From Emiliania huxleyi CCMP1516 (taxonomy: Eukaryota; Haptophyta; Isochrysidales; Noelaerhabdaceae): a DNA stretch of 64,000 nt. Shown in pieces: positions 1-10,434 of this stretch. Location of the stretch: assembly GCF_000372725.1 (NCBI RefSeq), contig NW_005197506.1, positions 424,177-488,176 on the forward strand. The letters are read 5' to 3'. Each line of letters opens with the position of its first letter. The first letter of the stretch is position 1. The translations under genes and the position numbers were made by a program. The notes under the pieces are model-generated. The model saw only the letters and a list, made by a program, of their open reading frames with translations, had not been told where the DNA came from and searched no databases.

Positions 1-1
1 C

Positions 2-342
2 GCTCTTGAGCTCCAAGCGCTTGGTGCTGCTGCCGGCGAGCGAGTGCAGCCATACAATGTGGACGAGCCCTCGTCAGCGCCTCGGCACGGGAACGATCCT
101 CCCGCACGTGCGGAGAACCAGGATGACTCGCGACCGTCCGCGGCCGCGGCGGATCCATGCAGTGGCAACACCGTTCTCGGCATCCCTGTCACCGCGCCTG
201 AACCGCCCGTGCCAGCTACACAGCATGCCCTGCTCCCACCGCCCGTGGCACAGCCGCCGCCGTTGCATCCGCCACCGCTAGCACCGGCGTCTATAAAGGC
301 TGCTTCTCTCCAGCCGCCACCGCTTTCGGCGATCGCTCCGCC

Positions 343-393
<51 letters not shown>

Positions 394-2872
394 CCCCTCC
401 CGCTGCTCATCCCTCGAGACCGAGCCTACCGCAGCCCAGCTCAAGCTCAAGCCTCTTCATTGGAAGAAGATTGCCCCCGGCAGCATCAGCACGGCCTCAC
501 TCTGGGCGTCGCTCGACGAGGTCCCACTCGGCGCGGAGCCCCTCGAGCGCCTGTGCCACTGGTTTGAGTATCGAGAGGCGAGGGCGATCACGCCGCGCTC
601 TGCGGCTATGAGCGGTTCGTCTGCCTGCGTCGAGATCCTGACGACCAAACGCAAGCAGAACATCGAGATTGTGATCGCGGGGCTGGCAGCGGGGGCGCAG
701 GAGCTCTCGGACGCCGTCGCCTCCTTCAACGCGCAGGGCCTGCTCGCCTTGGAAGACATCGTCGCCCTGAGTGGTATCGCTCCGACGGCCGACGAGGCCG
801 CTGCGGCCGCTGTGCTGCGCGCGGAGCTGGCGGAGAATCCTTCGGTCGAGAGCAGCCTCTCGGAGGCGGAGCGTTTTGCGGTGCGCATGTCCGAGATTGA
901 CCACCTCGATCGCAAGCTCAAGGTGCTCTCCCTGATGGCGCTCTTCCAACAGCTGGCTCTGGCCGTCCGCGCGAACGTGGACAGCTTGCGGACCGCGGCG
1001 GAGCAGGTCCTCCAGTCGCCAATGCTACGCCGGTGCCTTCAACTCTGCCTACAGGTCGGGAACGTCCTCAATGGAGGCACAGCTCGCGGCAATGCGCGCG
1101 GCTTCCGCCTCGACGTCCTCCCGTCGCTCTCTGCCGTCAAGTCCTCCGTCGATCCGCAGTATTCACTGATGAACTTCGTCGCGGAGCTCATGCAGCGCAA
1201 GGCCTCGGAGGCACTGCCCGATGGCGAGGGTGGCGACGCCATTGACCTGCTATCGACGGAGCTCTCTGGGACCGCCAGCTTTCACACCGACACGGGCAGT
1301 GGCGGTGCGAAGGATTGGATCAGATCGATCGATGACCAGATTGCGCACATCAAGGCCACGCTCGTCCTGGCAAAGGCCGAGCTGGCCCTGCTCCCGCCGT
1401 GCCCGGCGGCGCCAGCCTTGGCGAAGGGCTACCCTCAGTTGCGTGCCTATGACCAGAGCCGCCTCCTCCTTTCGGTAGCCACAGACGAGGTGGCCTCCGT
1501 GTGGTGGGTGCTCTTGCCCGGCTGGAGACAGGAGCCCAACTTCCACTCATGGGGCAAGAAGCAGCGCGCCCCGAGGGCGGAGCAGGTGAAGCGTGGGGTG
1601 GGAGCCGACGGACAGCCAGCCCTGGCAGCTGGCTGCCTGGTGTCAGAGGCGGCTGGGCAGGAGCACCACGTGCTCATTGCCATTCGGCGGCCTATCGCGA
1701 CGTCCTTCACCGTGTACGCGGTTGTCGAGGACTCCTTTGGGTGGGAGACGGCTGAAAGTGGCCCGGCTGCGAGCGCCCCACCGAGGCTCCCCGGCGCGGG
1801 GCCGGAGCTGAGCGAGCCGTGGCGGGTGGTGGCAGAGGCGCGCATATCGGGCAGACGCGCCGCGACCGATCTCGCGAGCTCGCCCGCTCGGTCTCCTGCC
1901 GCGCCTGCTGCTGTCGAGGAAGCGTGCGCGCAGGCGAGCCCTGCGAGCGTGCGCAGCACAAACTCGACCCGCTCCTCGCAACTCAGCTGCCCCACCTCGC
2001 CGCACGTCACCGAGATGATCAGCGACGAGCAGCCGCCTCCCGACGCCGTGGAGTCGTGCCCTGGCGCGCTCAGCTGCGTGAGACGCTCCACACCTGGGAC
2101 AGTCCGGCTGGGCGACGCGTCCGTCGTGCGGCGATCGGCGGCGAACGCTGGCGACGTAGTAGCGCTGCTGAGGAGACTCGATCTTCTCGGACTGCTCCGC
2201 ACGCCCCTCCTGCAGCCGCTCGATAGCAAGCTGGCCGGGTCCACGGCCGCCTATTCGCTCAACATACGTGCGTGGCGGGTGCTGCGAGCGAGCGTCGGGA
2301 ATCTGCCCCGCGCTTGGCGGGAGGTGGAGCGGCAGTCGGTAGAGCAGCCGCATGCGCCTGGCACAGGTGTCACCAAAGGCCATATCGACGGTCTCTACGC
2401 TCGTTTCCTGCTCGACGCCTTTGTGGCCGAGGTGCAGAGCGAGTGCAATACAGTCGAGGAGCACTTTTCGGACACGCAGGAGCAGTTGCGCCGCGCTGCT
2501 GAGTACCTCGGGCACGCACACCCGTCGCAGACAGCGTCGGACCACGTCGCCATGCTGTCCACCGTCCGCGCCTTTGTGGTCTCGCTCGCAAAGTCGCGGG
2601 ACCAAAACGTGGCGCGTGAGCGCCTGCGGGCGCAGACGGAGGTACGCGGGATGCAAGAGAGGCTGCGGGCCGCGAGAGTCTTGGCGAGCGACAGGCCTGC
2701 TCGCGGACGGCCTGCTGCAGAAGGGAAGGGCAGTGGACAGCCGCGCGACGATGATGGCGCAAGCGCCGGGAGGGGTGATGAGCCGGCAGCTGCGAACGGC
2801 CCGACGTCATCACCCCAAGCAGCGTCTCCAGTGGCAGTGCGCTACGAGGATGCACCGGAGGACTACTTTTGA
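2..2872 (+). CDS. Formin (FH1-FH2), 5' end outside window
   Basis: Actin-nucleating formin. The frame is open from the first bases of the window, so the N-terminus is missing; no ATG is needed at the edge. An FH1-like region includes an uninterrupted polyproline run coded at about 340-397. FH2 follows from about 445, beginning LKPLHWKKI and carrying the typical core GNVLNGGTARGNARGFRLD near 1057-1112 and a lasso-like Trp/Leu-rich start. After FH2 (to about 1390) lies a C-terminal region of some 480 residues, rich in Ser/Arg/Ala, that I cannot assign. The stop is at 2870-2872. FH2 proteins dimerise around barbed ends while FH1 recruits profilin-actin. The FH2 assignment is firm; the GTPase-binding or other regulatory N-terminus, if any, is not visible. 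The FH2 frame is uninterrupted, so no intron is needed here. Confidence 0.9.
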
Positions 2873-3203
2873 GTATACGTTACAGTGCATGGAACACGCG
2901 TGGGGGGCCTGACGCGCCGCCACCGGCCTGCTCCTGTGGGTCACTGTGGCGCGAGGGCCCCGGCGAAGCGCGTGTTCATTTTATAGGGTCTCTTATTTGC
3001 AACATGCACATCCAATTTACACCGCTCCCACCCCGACCATGGGACTCACACGGGTCGGCGCCTTTCGTCATATGTGCTCGATGCTCGAGCCTCGACTACG
3101 TACTGACTAGAGCCGGAGCCCCGTTCATGGATCCGGGACGAGCCTCGCCCGCTGAGGGCGCGGTGCTGGCCAAATCGGGCGGTCGGCGTCGGCCACGGAC
3201 GCC
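2873..3203. other. Intergenic, convergent 3' ends
   Basis: Lies between the formin stop and the stop of the minus-strand SOUL gene. Holds a short AT-richer patch near 2977-3015. No coding or repeat signal seen. Confidence 0.6.
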
Positions 3204-4830
3204 CTAGTCGACGTCGGAAGGCGCTTCGTCATCGCCGAGGTCGCGGAGCTGCGCCGCGGTCGTGTCGGCGCTCGACGGAACTGCTGCGTCGTCGCCCGCG
3301 CTCTCCGCCGCCTCCTGCCTTGCGGCCTGCCCCGCCTCCTGCCTTGCGGCCTCCCACTCCGCCCGCCTCGCTGCCTCCCACTCCGCCTGCCCCGCTGCCT
3401 GCCCCGCTCCCTCCTCCGCCTCCGCCTCCGCCGTATCGTCAGTCTCTCCCAGCGCCTCCGCCCCGCCCGCCTCTGGCGTTGTGCCGCCCTCCACCTCCGC
3501 GCCGCCCTCCGCCTCTGGCAGCGCCTCGACGAGCACGGCCAGCGCGTTGCGCCGCAGCCACGGAGGGGTGAGCGGCGCGTCGTACTGCAGCACCTACGGC
3601 AGCCGTCGCGGAAACGTTGCGGACTCGTCGCGGGCGTCGGTGATCTCGTCTTCCGCGGACCGAGAAAGCACCGCGCCGGGCCTCGTCCGCCAGGCTCACG
3701 CCGGCGGAAGAGAGGCGGCCGAGCAGCGCCTGCCGCTGCCGCTCCACCTCCTGCGCCGTCGCCACGCCCGGGAAGTCCGCCACCGCGAGCAGCTGCAGCG
3801 GCGCCTGCTCTAGCCGGAGCGAGGTCGCGGTCGGCGGCGGCGCGGTGGCGGCGGAATACTTGAGCGGAAGGGCGAAGCTGAGCTTGGAGCCCGCCCGGTC
3901 TGAGTCGGACGCGTCCGAGCCGGACCCGTCTGGGCCCGCAGCGACGTCGATGCGTGCTGGCGCGCTCCCGCCGAGCAGCTCGGCGCGCCCATTCGCGCCG
4001 AGCAGGTAGGCGGTGAGGGCCGAGAAGGCGGAGCCGCCCTCGCGGACTTGCGCGGCGAGGTCGGCGCCTGGGGTGTGAGGAGAGGGTGAGGTGTGAAGAG
4101 AGAGGTGTGAAGAGAGGGTGAGGTGTGAAGAGAGAGGTGTGAAGAGAGAGACGGAGAGGGAACAGCGCCTCTCCACAGGCCGTCACGCCTCGCTCGCGCC
4201 TCGCCGCATCTCGGCTACGTCTCGGTGGGCGCCGGGGGAGAGGCCCATGTCGACGGCGACGACGCCGTGCGAGGCGTACTCACGCACCGCGAACCCCTCC
4301 TCCTCCCTCACCACCCGGTACGCCGGCTTCTCCGCAGCCTCCTCCGCAAGCGCCGCCGCACGGCCAGGCTCGGCGAGGAGGGACGCGACTGCGCCGGGGC
4401 CGTGCTCGAGCGCAGCGCCCGCGGCGTCGGTGGCGGCGCGCTGCAGCGCCTCAGGGCCGTCCCCCTCGAGCAGCGAGGGCACCTGCTGCAGCAGATCAGA
4501 CCCCTGCCTCCGCACGCTGTCCAGGTCGCGCGCCGCCGACTCGGTGAGCAGCGAGTCGACTCGGCCGCTAGAGACTTCGGTGGCGATCTCGGCGCCGCGT
4601 GCGAGCAGGTCGCGGGCGAGGATGCCGCGGTCCTCCGCCGGTGTCTCTGGCGACAGCAGCCGCTCAATCTGCTCCTTCCACGACAGAGGCTCCGCTTCAT
4701 TTCGAAGCGCCGGTGTGGCAGAGCGACGCTGCCAAGGCGTCGATGTCGCGCGGCCGAACGAGTGCAGCCGGAAGGCGGCGGCAGGCGAGCAAAGAAGCAG
4801 CAGGAGCGCGTAGAGCGAGGCCATGTGCAT
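3204..4830 (-). CDS. SOUL-family haem-binding protein, secreted or plastid-targeted
   Basis: Three exons on the minus strand. Exon 1 (4830 to about 4185) starts with a signal-like hydrophobic stretch (LYALLLLLCSPAAAF), then a helical region, then the SOUL start YRVVREEEGFAVREYASHGV. Exon 2 (about 4073-3661) continues the domain with FSALTAYLLGANG and a PLQLLAVADFPGVAT strand region. Exon 3 (3593-3204) supplies the closing SOUL motif LQYDAPLTPPWLRRNALAVL, then a long Ala/Glu/Gln tail with repeated AEWEAARQ units. Intron 2 is clear: donor GTCCGC at 3660, acceptor CCGTAG ending at 3594, 67 bp, phase 0. Intron 1 ends at a CCCCAG acceptor near 4073, but its donor could not be fixed; a GC donor is possible. 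SOUL proteins bind haem or tetrapyrroles; the acidic repeat tail is unusual for the family. Confidence 0.85.
4077..4158. repeat. GA-rich minisatellite inside SOUL intron 1
   Basis: Imperfect tandem copies of a unit like GAGGTGTGAAGAGAG, alternating with GGGTGAGGTGTGAAG, fill much of the first intron of the SOUL gene. Confidence 0.75.
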
Positions 4831-5499
4831 CCCTCGTGTAAGAGAACGCGCTGGATTCCAGCCCTACGCGGGGTCGGAATTTTTCCGTCTGCTGCCTGGC
4901 CAGCCCCTGCCGAACCCGCTCGTGGGTTGGCACGGCCTGTTTAGCCGCGCTTCTCCCGCGCGCGCTACTCGCTCGTGGCCGCACCAATGCCTGACCCTCC
5001 CCAAAGCTGCTGCGAGCCCGGAGCCTAACTGCGTCACCGTCGGCACCGGCGGCGCAGCGGCGGAGGTATCGGGCGAGGCTGACCCGAGGCAGCCTCCCCC
5101 GCGTCCGGTAGAAAAACACGCCTACCTACCTACCGCCCGCAGTGCACAGGTACACCATGGTCCATGCCAGTCCGCCATTTTCCACATGCCGCAAAAGAGA
5201 ATTTTGAACTTTTCGCTCTCTCAGAGTCTTATCGGAGACAATCTTGTTATCAAGAAACAGAGGGAAATAGGGGTCCCTATCTTAAACGCTCATGTCACGT
5301 TGGCGTCAGTGCGCCCTTAAATCTACCCCACCCCGCCGCGGGGTCTCCACCTCTCCGTAATAGCATCCTTGGCGTCGCGTAGAGCTCTATGCAGTGTGGG
5401 AATCTCGGAGGGCCGAAGCAGAATGGGCTCGAGCCTACTCTCGTAACCACAGGCCAGGCCGTCCTGCCAGCGGAAGGTGCGCGGTCCTCGCCGTCGCCG
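4831..5499. other. Upstream region of the SOUL gene and 3' flank of the membrane-protein gene
   Basis: No convincing exon. The stretch at about 5160-5300 is distinctly AT-richer than its surroundings and may hold promoter or terminator signals. Otherwise nothing seen. Confidence 0.5.
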
Positions 5500-7874
5500 T
5501 CACGCCTTGAAGATCTGTTTGAAGGCGTCGGCGAAGGCATCGGAGGGCGCCTCCTCGATATCAGAGCCGCCGCTCGACTTTGAGCTGCTGCGCTTCTTCC
5601 GCACCGAGCGTTGCAACGCGCGAGCGGCGATTCTCCTCGCGGCCACCATCTTTGGGTCGCCAAAGAGGTCATCCGTCGGCGCGTCCATAATGTCGTCAAT
5701 CTCGTCGTCCGCCATGCCGGCCAGCTTGCCGTAAAAGTCGGTGAGGACGAAGCAGAGCTGGAAGAAGATGTAGGTCAGCAGCGGCATCAGGACGAGGGCG
5801 AGCAGCCAATCGAAGCTGATTAGCGACGAGAACTTGAAGCCAAACACGCCCGCGTCGCCCATGCCATCGCGCGTGCTCTGGAGCTGCGGCTCGATCGCCT
5901 TCTCAAGCATCGCCACACCCATCTGCGTGATGATGACAAAGCACCTACTCGCAAGGCGCGCGCGCGGCACGCGTGCGCGCCCAGGTTACGGCGACGCCGG
6001 GGCCCACGGCCTCCGAGGTGCGTGGGCGGATGAGATTGGGGGCGGAAAGTACGGGAGACGCTGGCAGAGACACTGAGGGGGCTGAAGGCACGGGGCTGGC
6101 GGCACAGTGGGCTGCAGGCTGGACTGGAGCGCACCAGCCGACAAAGAATCCGATCAGGTTTGTGATGTAGTAGCGCTCGACTGTCGCACGGTCGTCGTCA
6201 CGCGCCTCGCCCTTGTGGGCGGTGAGGGCGAGACCGACAGCGGCGATGATGCAGAAGAGCACCGTCAGGCCAAGGCAGGTCGCGAAGACGCCGGGCGAGA
6301 GCTGCGTAGCTGCGAAGACGGGGAAGATAAGGCTGCGGCAGTTGCCAGACGCGCTGCCCGCAATCCATGAGAGTATGCTCTGGGTCAGGTTGGAGAGCTC
6401 GATCGCCGTGGAGGCGATCCCGCGCGGCTTGCCTAGGGACAGTGTGTCGCCGAGGCGTCGACGCAGGACGGGCATACAAAGGGGTGTTAAGACGTGCGGC
6501 GGGCCCTGCGCTGGCATCAGATTGAGCTCCATCTTCTCGAGCGAGACGCTGATCACAGAGCCCACCAGTGTCATGAAGCCGGCAAAGAGGATGTTGAAGC
6601 GAAATATCGCGTGTTCGCCCACGTCGTCGTAGATGTACTCTGACAACACCCGCATGGCCAGGCACATCACGGTGACTGTGAAGGCGCGCACCAACATCGC
6701 TAGCATGTCCTCGCTGTAGTCCTCGAGCCAATCAATCAGCGCCTGCATCGCGGGACTCTCGGTCACACCTCGCGCGGTCGCCTTATGCATTCCCATGTCG
6801 ATCTCATGTTAATCTCGGGCAATCCCATGACAGCATCCGCGCCGTGTCGCCCCACTCAATCTCCTCCACGTACGGCTTGACGGCGGCGATGAAAAGCGCC
6901 GCGGCAGCCACCCACGCCAGCAAATACACCACGTTGAAGCCGAGGCAGGGCGCATACTCGTCATTCTGGCAGCCTCGGGCTTCCTACTCGCAGCTCGACG
7001 CGTAAAGCCCCGCGCCTGGCCGCAGCACGCGCTCTGCAGCACCGCATGTCCGCCCGCCTGCATCTCCGTCATGAGCTGCCCCGCTGCGTTGGCGGCGCTC
7101 CAGCCGATGATCATGTTTGAGATGGAGGGAACGAGATTGGTGCCGCGCATCGGCTTTAGCCCCCGCTCCTCGCGCTTCTCGATGTGATCCTCCGCGAGGT
7201 GCTTCACCAGCCTGAGGCAGGGTGATTCGAAGGTTACGTAGCTGTGGGGTCGCTGAACGCCGTGGTGCTCACGCACCCCATGACGGGCACCATCGCAAGC
7301 GTGTAGAGCGCCCACTTCCAGCTGGGTGCCTGTGAAGGACCACGGTGCATGAGGAGCGGCCGCGGGGGGGGCGCGGCAGAGAGAGTACGAGAGCAGAGGA
7401 TCGCGGGTCACGCTGAAGGGAGGGAGAGGGTAAACGGGAGGGTTGGGGGTGAGAACATGCGGGCGGGCGGGGCCGCGGGTGTCGTCAGACGGGTCTCGGG
7501 GCATCATCCGGCGCCACTAATGCAAGACCATGGCCGCGGTAGGTGCGTCGCACTTCCGAATCAAGTGTAGTAACGCCGCACGGACGGCGTTTGTTTGGTG
7601 TGGGTGCAGGTGGTGCCACGAGACGCACCATGGGCGCGCACTCAGAGCCAGTGTACTCGCAATACCACTTGGGCCCCATGCCGAGGAGGTAGATAGCGAC
7701 CACGTCGGCCCAGCCCTTCGAGACGGCCATGATCAGGTTGCCCACTATGAAGTTGCCCACTGCATCAGATGCGGCCAGCAGCTTGTTTTTGAAACGCTTT
7801 GCGCTGCGGCTGGCGCACGAGGGCTGCGGCCCCTTCTTCTTGCCCGCTCGGAGCGGCGCCGTCTCGGTCTTCAT
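5500..7874 (-). CDS. Multi-pass membrane protein, family not recognised
   Basis: Multi-exon minus-strand gene. Exon 1 (7874-7629) starts MKTETAPLRAGKKKG, a basic N-terminus, then hydrophobic segments (FIVGNLIMAV, VAIYLLGMG). It ends at a G|GTGCGT donor and continues in phase 0 at about 7325 with WKWALYTLAMVPVMG, then after a GTAACC intron with KHLAEDHIEKREERG and a further helix. Later exons carry VVYLLAWVAAAALFIAAV (about 6930), LIDWLEDYSEDMLAMLV, FNILFAGFMTLVGSVISV and CLGLTVLFCIIAAVGLAL. The last intron (donor GTGCGC near 6138, acceptor GAGTAG ending 5945) joins FFVGW to CFVIITQMGV. The final exon has LLALVLMPLLTYIFFQLCF and an acidic/basic tail with KKRSSSKSS. At least seven membrane spans are visible. 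The junction near 6800 is uncertain, so this could be two genes. Function unknown. Confidence 0.6.
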
Positions 7875-7994
7875 CGAGCTGCGCGCCGTTTCGTCGCGCC
7901 ACGCCGATCGAGATGCGGTCCGGTGGAGCTGTTGCCGTTTCGCGGCCCCCGGTAGGCAGCCGCGACTTCCAGTTTTTGGGCTAAATGTGGCGAT

Positions 7995-8117
7995 GAGTCT
8001 GAGAGCTGGTCTCCGGGCAAAATCTGAGGCGAAACCGAGGAAACCGGCAAACTACCCGGGTATTTTCCAGGTATACCCGGGGTTTCCAGGTGTACCCGCA
8101 AAATACCCCGGTATTTT
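7995..8117 (+). repeat. Dispersed repeat R1, copy 1
   Basis: About 120 bp beginning TCTGAGAGCTGGTCT and rich in TACCCGGGG/TACCCCGG motifs. A second copy in the same orientation lies at 22752-22868. Copy 1 has an extra internal TATTTTCCAGG segment. It sits between the membrane-protein gene and the LON gene. Confidence 0.8.
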
Positions 8118-8344
8118 GCCGATTTGGCTGATTTGGGGCCCAAACAAACCAGCTGATTTCCACGGAGTTTCCCCGGGAAACTAAAGAGGAAACGAGAGGT
8201 TGCTGTAGAGAAACACGGACGGAAAGGAAACGAGACGGGGTGGGCGAGGAAACATGCATGCAGCCTACCCCCCCCCGCGGCCTCTTGGCGCAGAGCAAAT
8301 TCTTCTCGAGATCGCTCTTCGAAGCTGTGAGACGTCCTTTCGTG

Positions 8345-9283
8345 ATGGCCCTTTGGATCGCTTTTTCGCACAGACAGCCGGTGCGCCGTGCGTGTGAGGC
8401 TAGAGCAGACTGCTCCGCCTCCAGCAATCCCGCACCGTCTGCTTTCATGGGTGCGTCGCTTTGGTTCAATGCTCAGCCCCTGTCATTGCCGCTAATCCAC
8501 TTGCCGGTCGACGCGTGCGGGGTTTTGCTGCCCGGCGAGTCAAGGCGGATACTCATCGAGAGGGAGGATGATCTGGCAGCGCTGAACGAGATGCAGTTTG
8601 CTTGCGTCGGCGTTCTTCCCACCACGCCGCATTGCGCTGGCGTGTCCACGCTGCTGAACGTGCGCGAGACGCGGCGGCAAGAGGTGGGCGCCTTGATCGA
8701 GGTCGTTTCGGTGGGAAGAATTCACGCAAGCCAGATCGAGCACGATCGCTGCTTCACTGCGCATGCGAGGCCGGCGTTTGACGGCCGCGCCGAGCCGGAC
8801 ATCGACATCCGAAAGCTCGTCGCCGAACTCCGCTCCACAGCCGAGCAGCACGATACCATCCGGCGGAAGCTCAGATCGACGCCTCTTCCTGTCAGAATCC
8901 CCGGCTCCTTCCTCAGCGACGAGGTAGGGACGCTGAGCGGGATGGTGGTCCCGACGGGACGCGGTACGCACCCGGGCTCGTGGCTGGAGCAGGAGTGCGC
9001 CCGGATGCGCGAGGAGCTCTGCGTGACGGATCTGGACGCAGCCCCAGCCGCCTCGCTCGAGCGGCTCCATGCGCTATGGGGCGTGCCGGACGAGGAATCT
9101 GCCGAGCTGCTGCTGCTCTCCTTCGCCGCGTGCGCTTCGCTCACCGCCACGCAGCGCGCCCTCGCCTGTGGCACGCTCGACACGGCCGAGCGCTTGCGGT
9201 ATGCGCGCCGCTGCCTGCTCGAAGGCACGAAGCGCATGGTGGCACAGGCGGCCATCCGTGACGCACTCGAGGGAGTCTTGTAA
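8345..9283 (+). CDS. LON N-terminal (substrate-binding, PUA-like) domain protein
   Basis: Single-exon protein with a LON N-terminal domain but no AAA+ or protease domain. The domain opens at LPLIHLPVDACGVLLPGE and includes the conserved FACVGVLP and EVGALIEVVSVGRI strands. The C-terminal part, LSFAACASL...DTAERLRYARRCL, is the helical bundle that follows the domain in stand-alone LON-domain and cereblon-like proteins. In-frame ATGs lie at 8345 and 8447; the second begins right at the domain. The first would add an Arg/Ala/Ser-rich leader, a possible targeting peptide. An open frame also extends up to 8240, but into repeat-like sequence. LON-N proteins usually act in substrate recognition or as ubiquitin-ligase substrate receptors; which applies here is not shown. 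Confidence 0.8.
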   Translation: MALWIAFSHRQPVRRACEARADCSASSNPAPSAFMGASLWFNAQPLSLPLIHLPVDACGVLLPGESRRILIEREDDLAALNEMQFACVGVLPTTPHCAGVSTLLNVRETRRQEVGALIEVVSVGRIHASQIEHDRCFTAHARPAFDGRAEPDIDIRKLVAELRSTAEQHDTIRRKLRSTPLPVRIPGSFLSDEVGTLSGMVVPTGRGTHPGSWLEQECARMREELCVTDLDAAPAASLERLHALWGVPDEESAELLLLSFAACASLTATQRALACGTLDTAERLRYARRCLLEGTKRMVAQAAIRDALEGVL

Positions 9284-9292
9284 TGTTTATCA

Positions 9293-9382
9293 ACAGACCC
9301 CAAGGGAGGGATGGGAGGACGGACGGGTGATCGTTTTCTTTAGCCGTGCGAGGGAGTTTTGTTGTAAAATTCTTTAGCCTCT
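9293..9382 (+). repeat. Module P1 (upstream-of-gene repeat), partial copy
   Basis: Contains CCAAGGGAGGGATGGGAGG and, further on, GCGAGGGAGTTTTGTTGTAA. The first block recurs at 37150-37185 and 60400-60437, the second at 60603-60637. Here it follows the LON stop codon; no gene start was found just downstream. Confidence 0.75.
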
Positions 9383-9601
9383 CTGTGCGTTTCTTCTGTT
9401 AACAGATTCTCAAAACAGTTACCGGCGGGCTCGCCTCATATATGCGTGTATCCCAAGTTTCTCCGAGACCTCGCGAGCGGGCAGTTATTCGCAGCTGGGC
9501 ATTGTGGGCTGGGCCGGGCAGGGCAGTGTGGGTACACTGGGTTTCACACGGCAGGGGCAGGTGGAATCGCGGTTTATGTTGTGCGGCAGCGTGCGGCGCA
9601 G

Positions 9602-10306
9602 GGTTCGGACTTTTTGCGGGGTATGGTAGCATCACGCAACCCACCTCGAGACCATACCCCCCGCCTGCTGCGCAGACCCAGCCACCGGGACCCAAAACCC
9701 GCCCCACCCCCCACGCCCACCATACCCCGTCTTCCACAGCACCGAGCGGCGGCGAAGTTGGCAATCGCCTGGCGAGCGGCGGGCGCGGCACCCGCGCCGG
9801 TCGCCGCACCCGCACCAGCTCCAGCAGGCGCCGCGCTGGCCGTCCCCGCGCGGGCGGCTCCGATGGCCGCCGCGCCGGCCGCCCCGCGGGCCACCGCACT
9901 GGCGAGGTCCTCCATCGGCATGGCGCATGCGGGTGCCCCTCCGGTGGGTGCCCCCGCTCGGCTGGTCGCCTCGAGCGGGTTGGCCGGCTGCGCCAGCGGC
10001 GCAATCTCGGGGGACTTGTAGTACATCCCGAACTCGGCGACGAGGGAGTGTTCCTCGGGCTCGTCCGCGATGGTGCCCCCGGGGCAGCCGAGAGCGTGGA
10101 GCAGCTGCAGCAGCCAGCTCCGCGACACGGGCGCGTGCTCCTACCTCATGGCGCTGCGTGCGGGCGGGCTCGGCGGGGCGGCAGACCAGTAGAGGGAGGG
10201 GCCGAGGGACCATACCCCCCCCACCCCTGTCGAGGGCTAGTCTTGGGCGGTCAGGACTATACGACCCTTTGGGAATACCTACCATACCCAGCAATAAGTT
10301 GCAACC
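9602..10306. mobile_element. Candidate TIR element of the GGTTCC family
   Basis: The left end GGTTCGGACTTTTTGCGGGG and the right end (read inverted) GGTTGCAACTTATTGCTGGG are imperfect inverted repeats, each followed by TATGGTAG. Flanks are CAG on the left and CGG on the right, a one-mismatch 3-bp duplication. The same termini occur in the short element at 51328-51449. The interior, read on the minus strand, has an open frame (about 10128-9574) including AEFGMYYKSPEIAPLAQP and then Ala/Gly-rich sequence, and a good GAG|GTAGGA donor near 10150. The interior may therefore be a captured gene piece, or the two ends may belong to separate small elements. Confidence 0.45.
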
Positions 10307-10434
10307 CGGGCGCCCCCCGAGGCCTTTCAGTTGGATAAGCGGGACGCGTCGCTCGCAGTCAGCCAAGGTTCGGCTTTCTGCCGTGGCCCGTGAGGCGCCT
10401 CCCCAGACGGCGTGCTCCCTTACCATCCTCTTCA

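Noticed and set aside
1643-2656. Long minus-strand frame opposite the formin C-terminus
   Set aside because: Arg-rich shadow frame of a GC-rich coding region.
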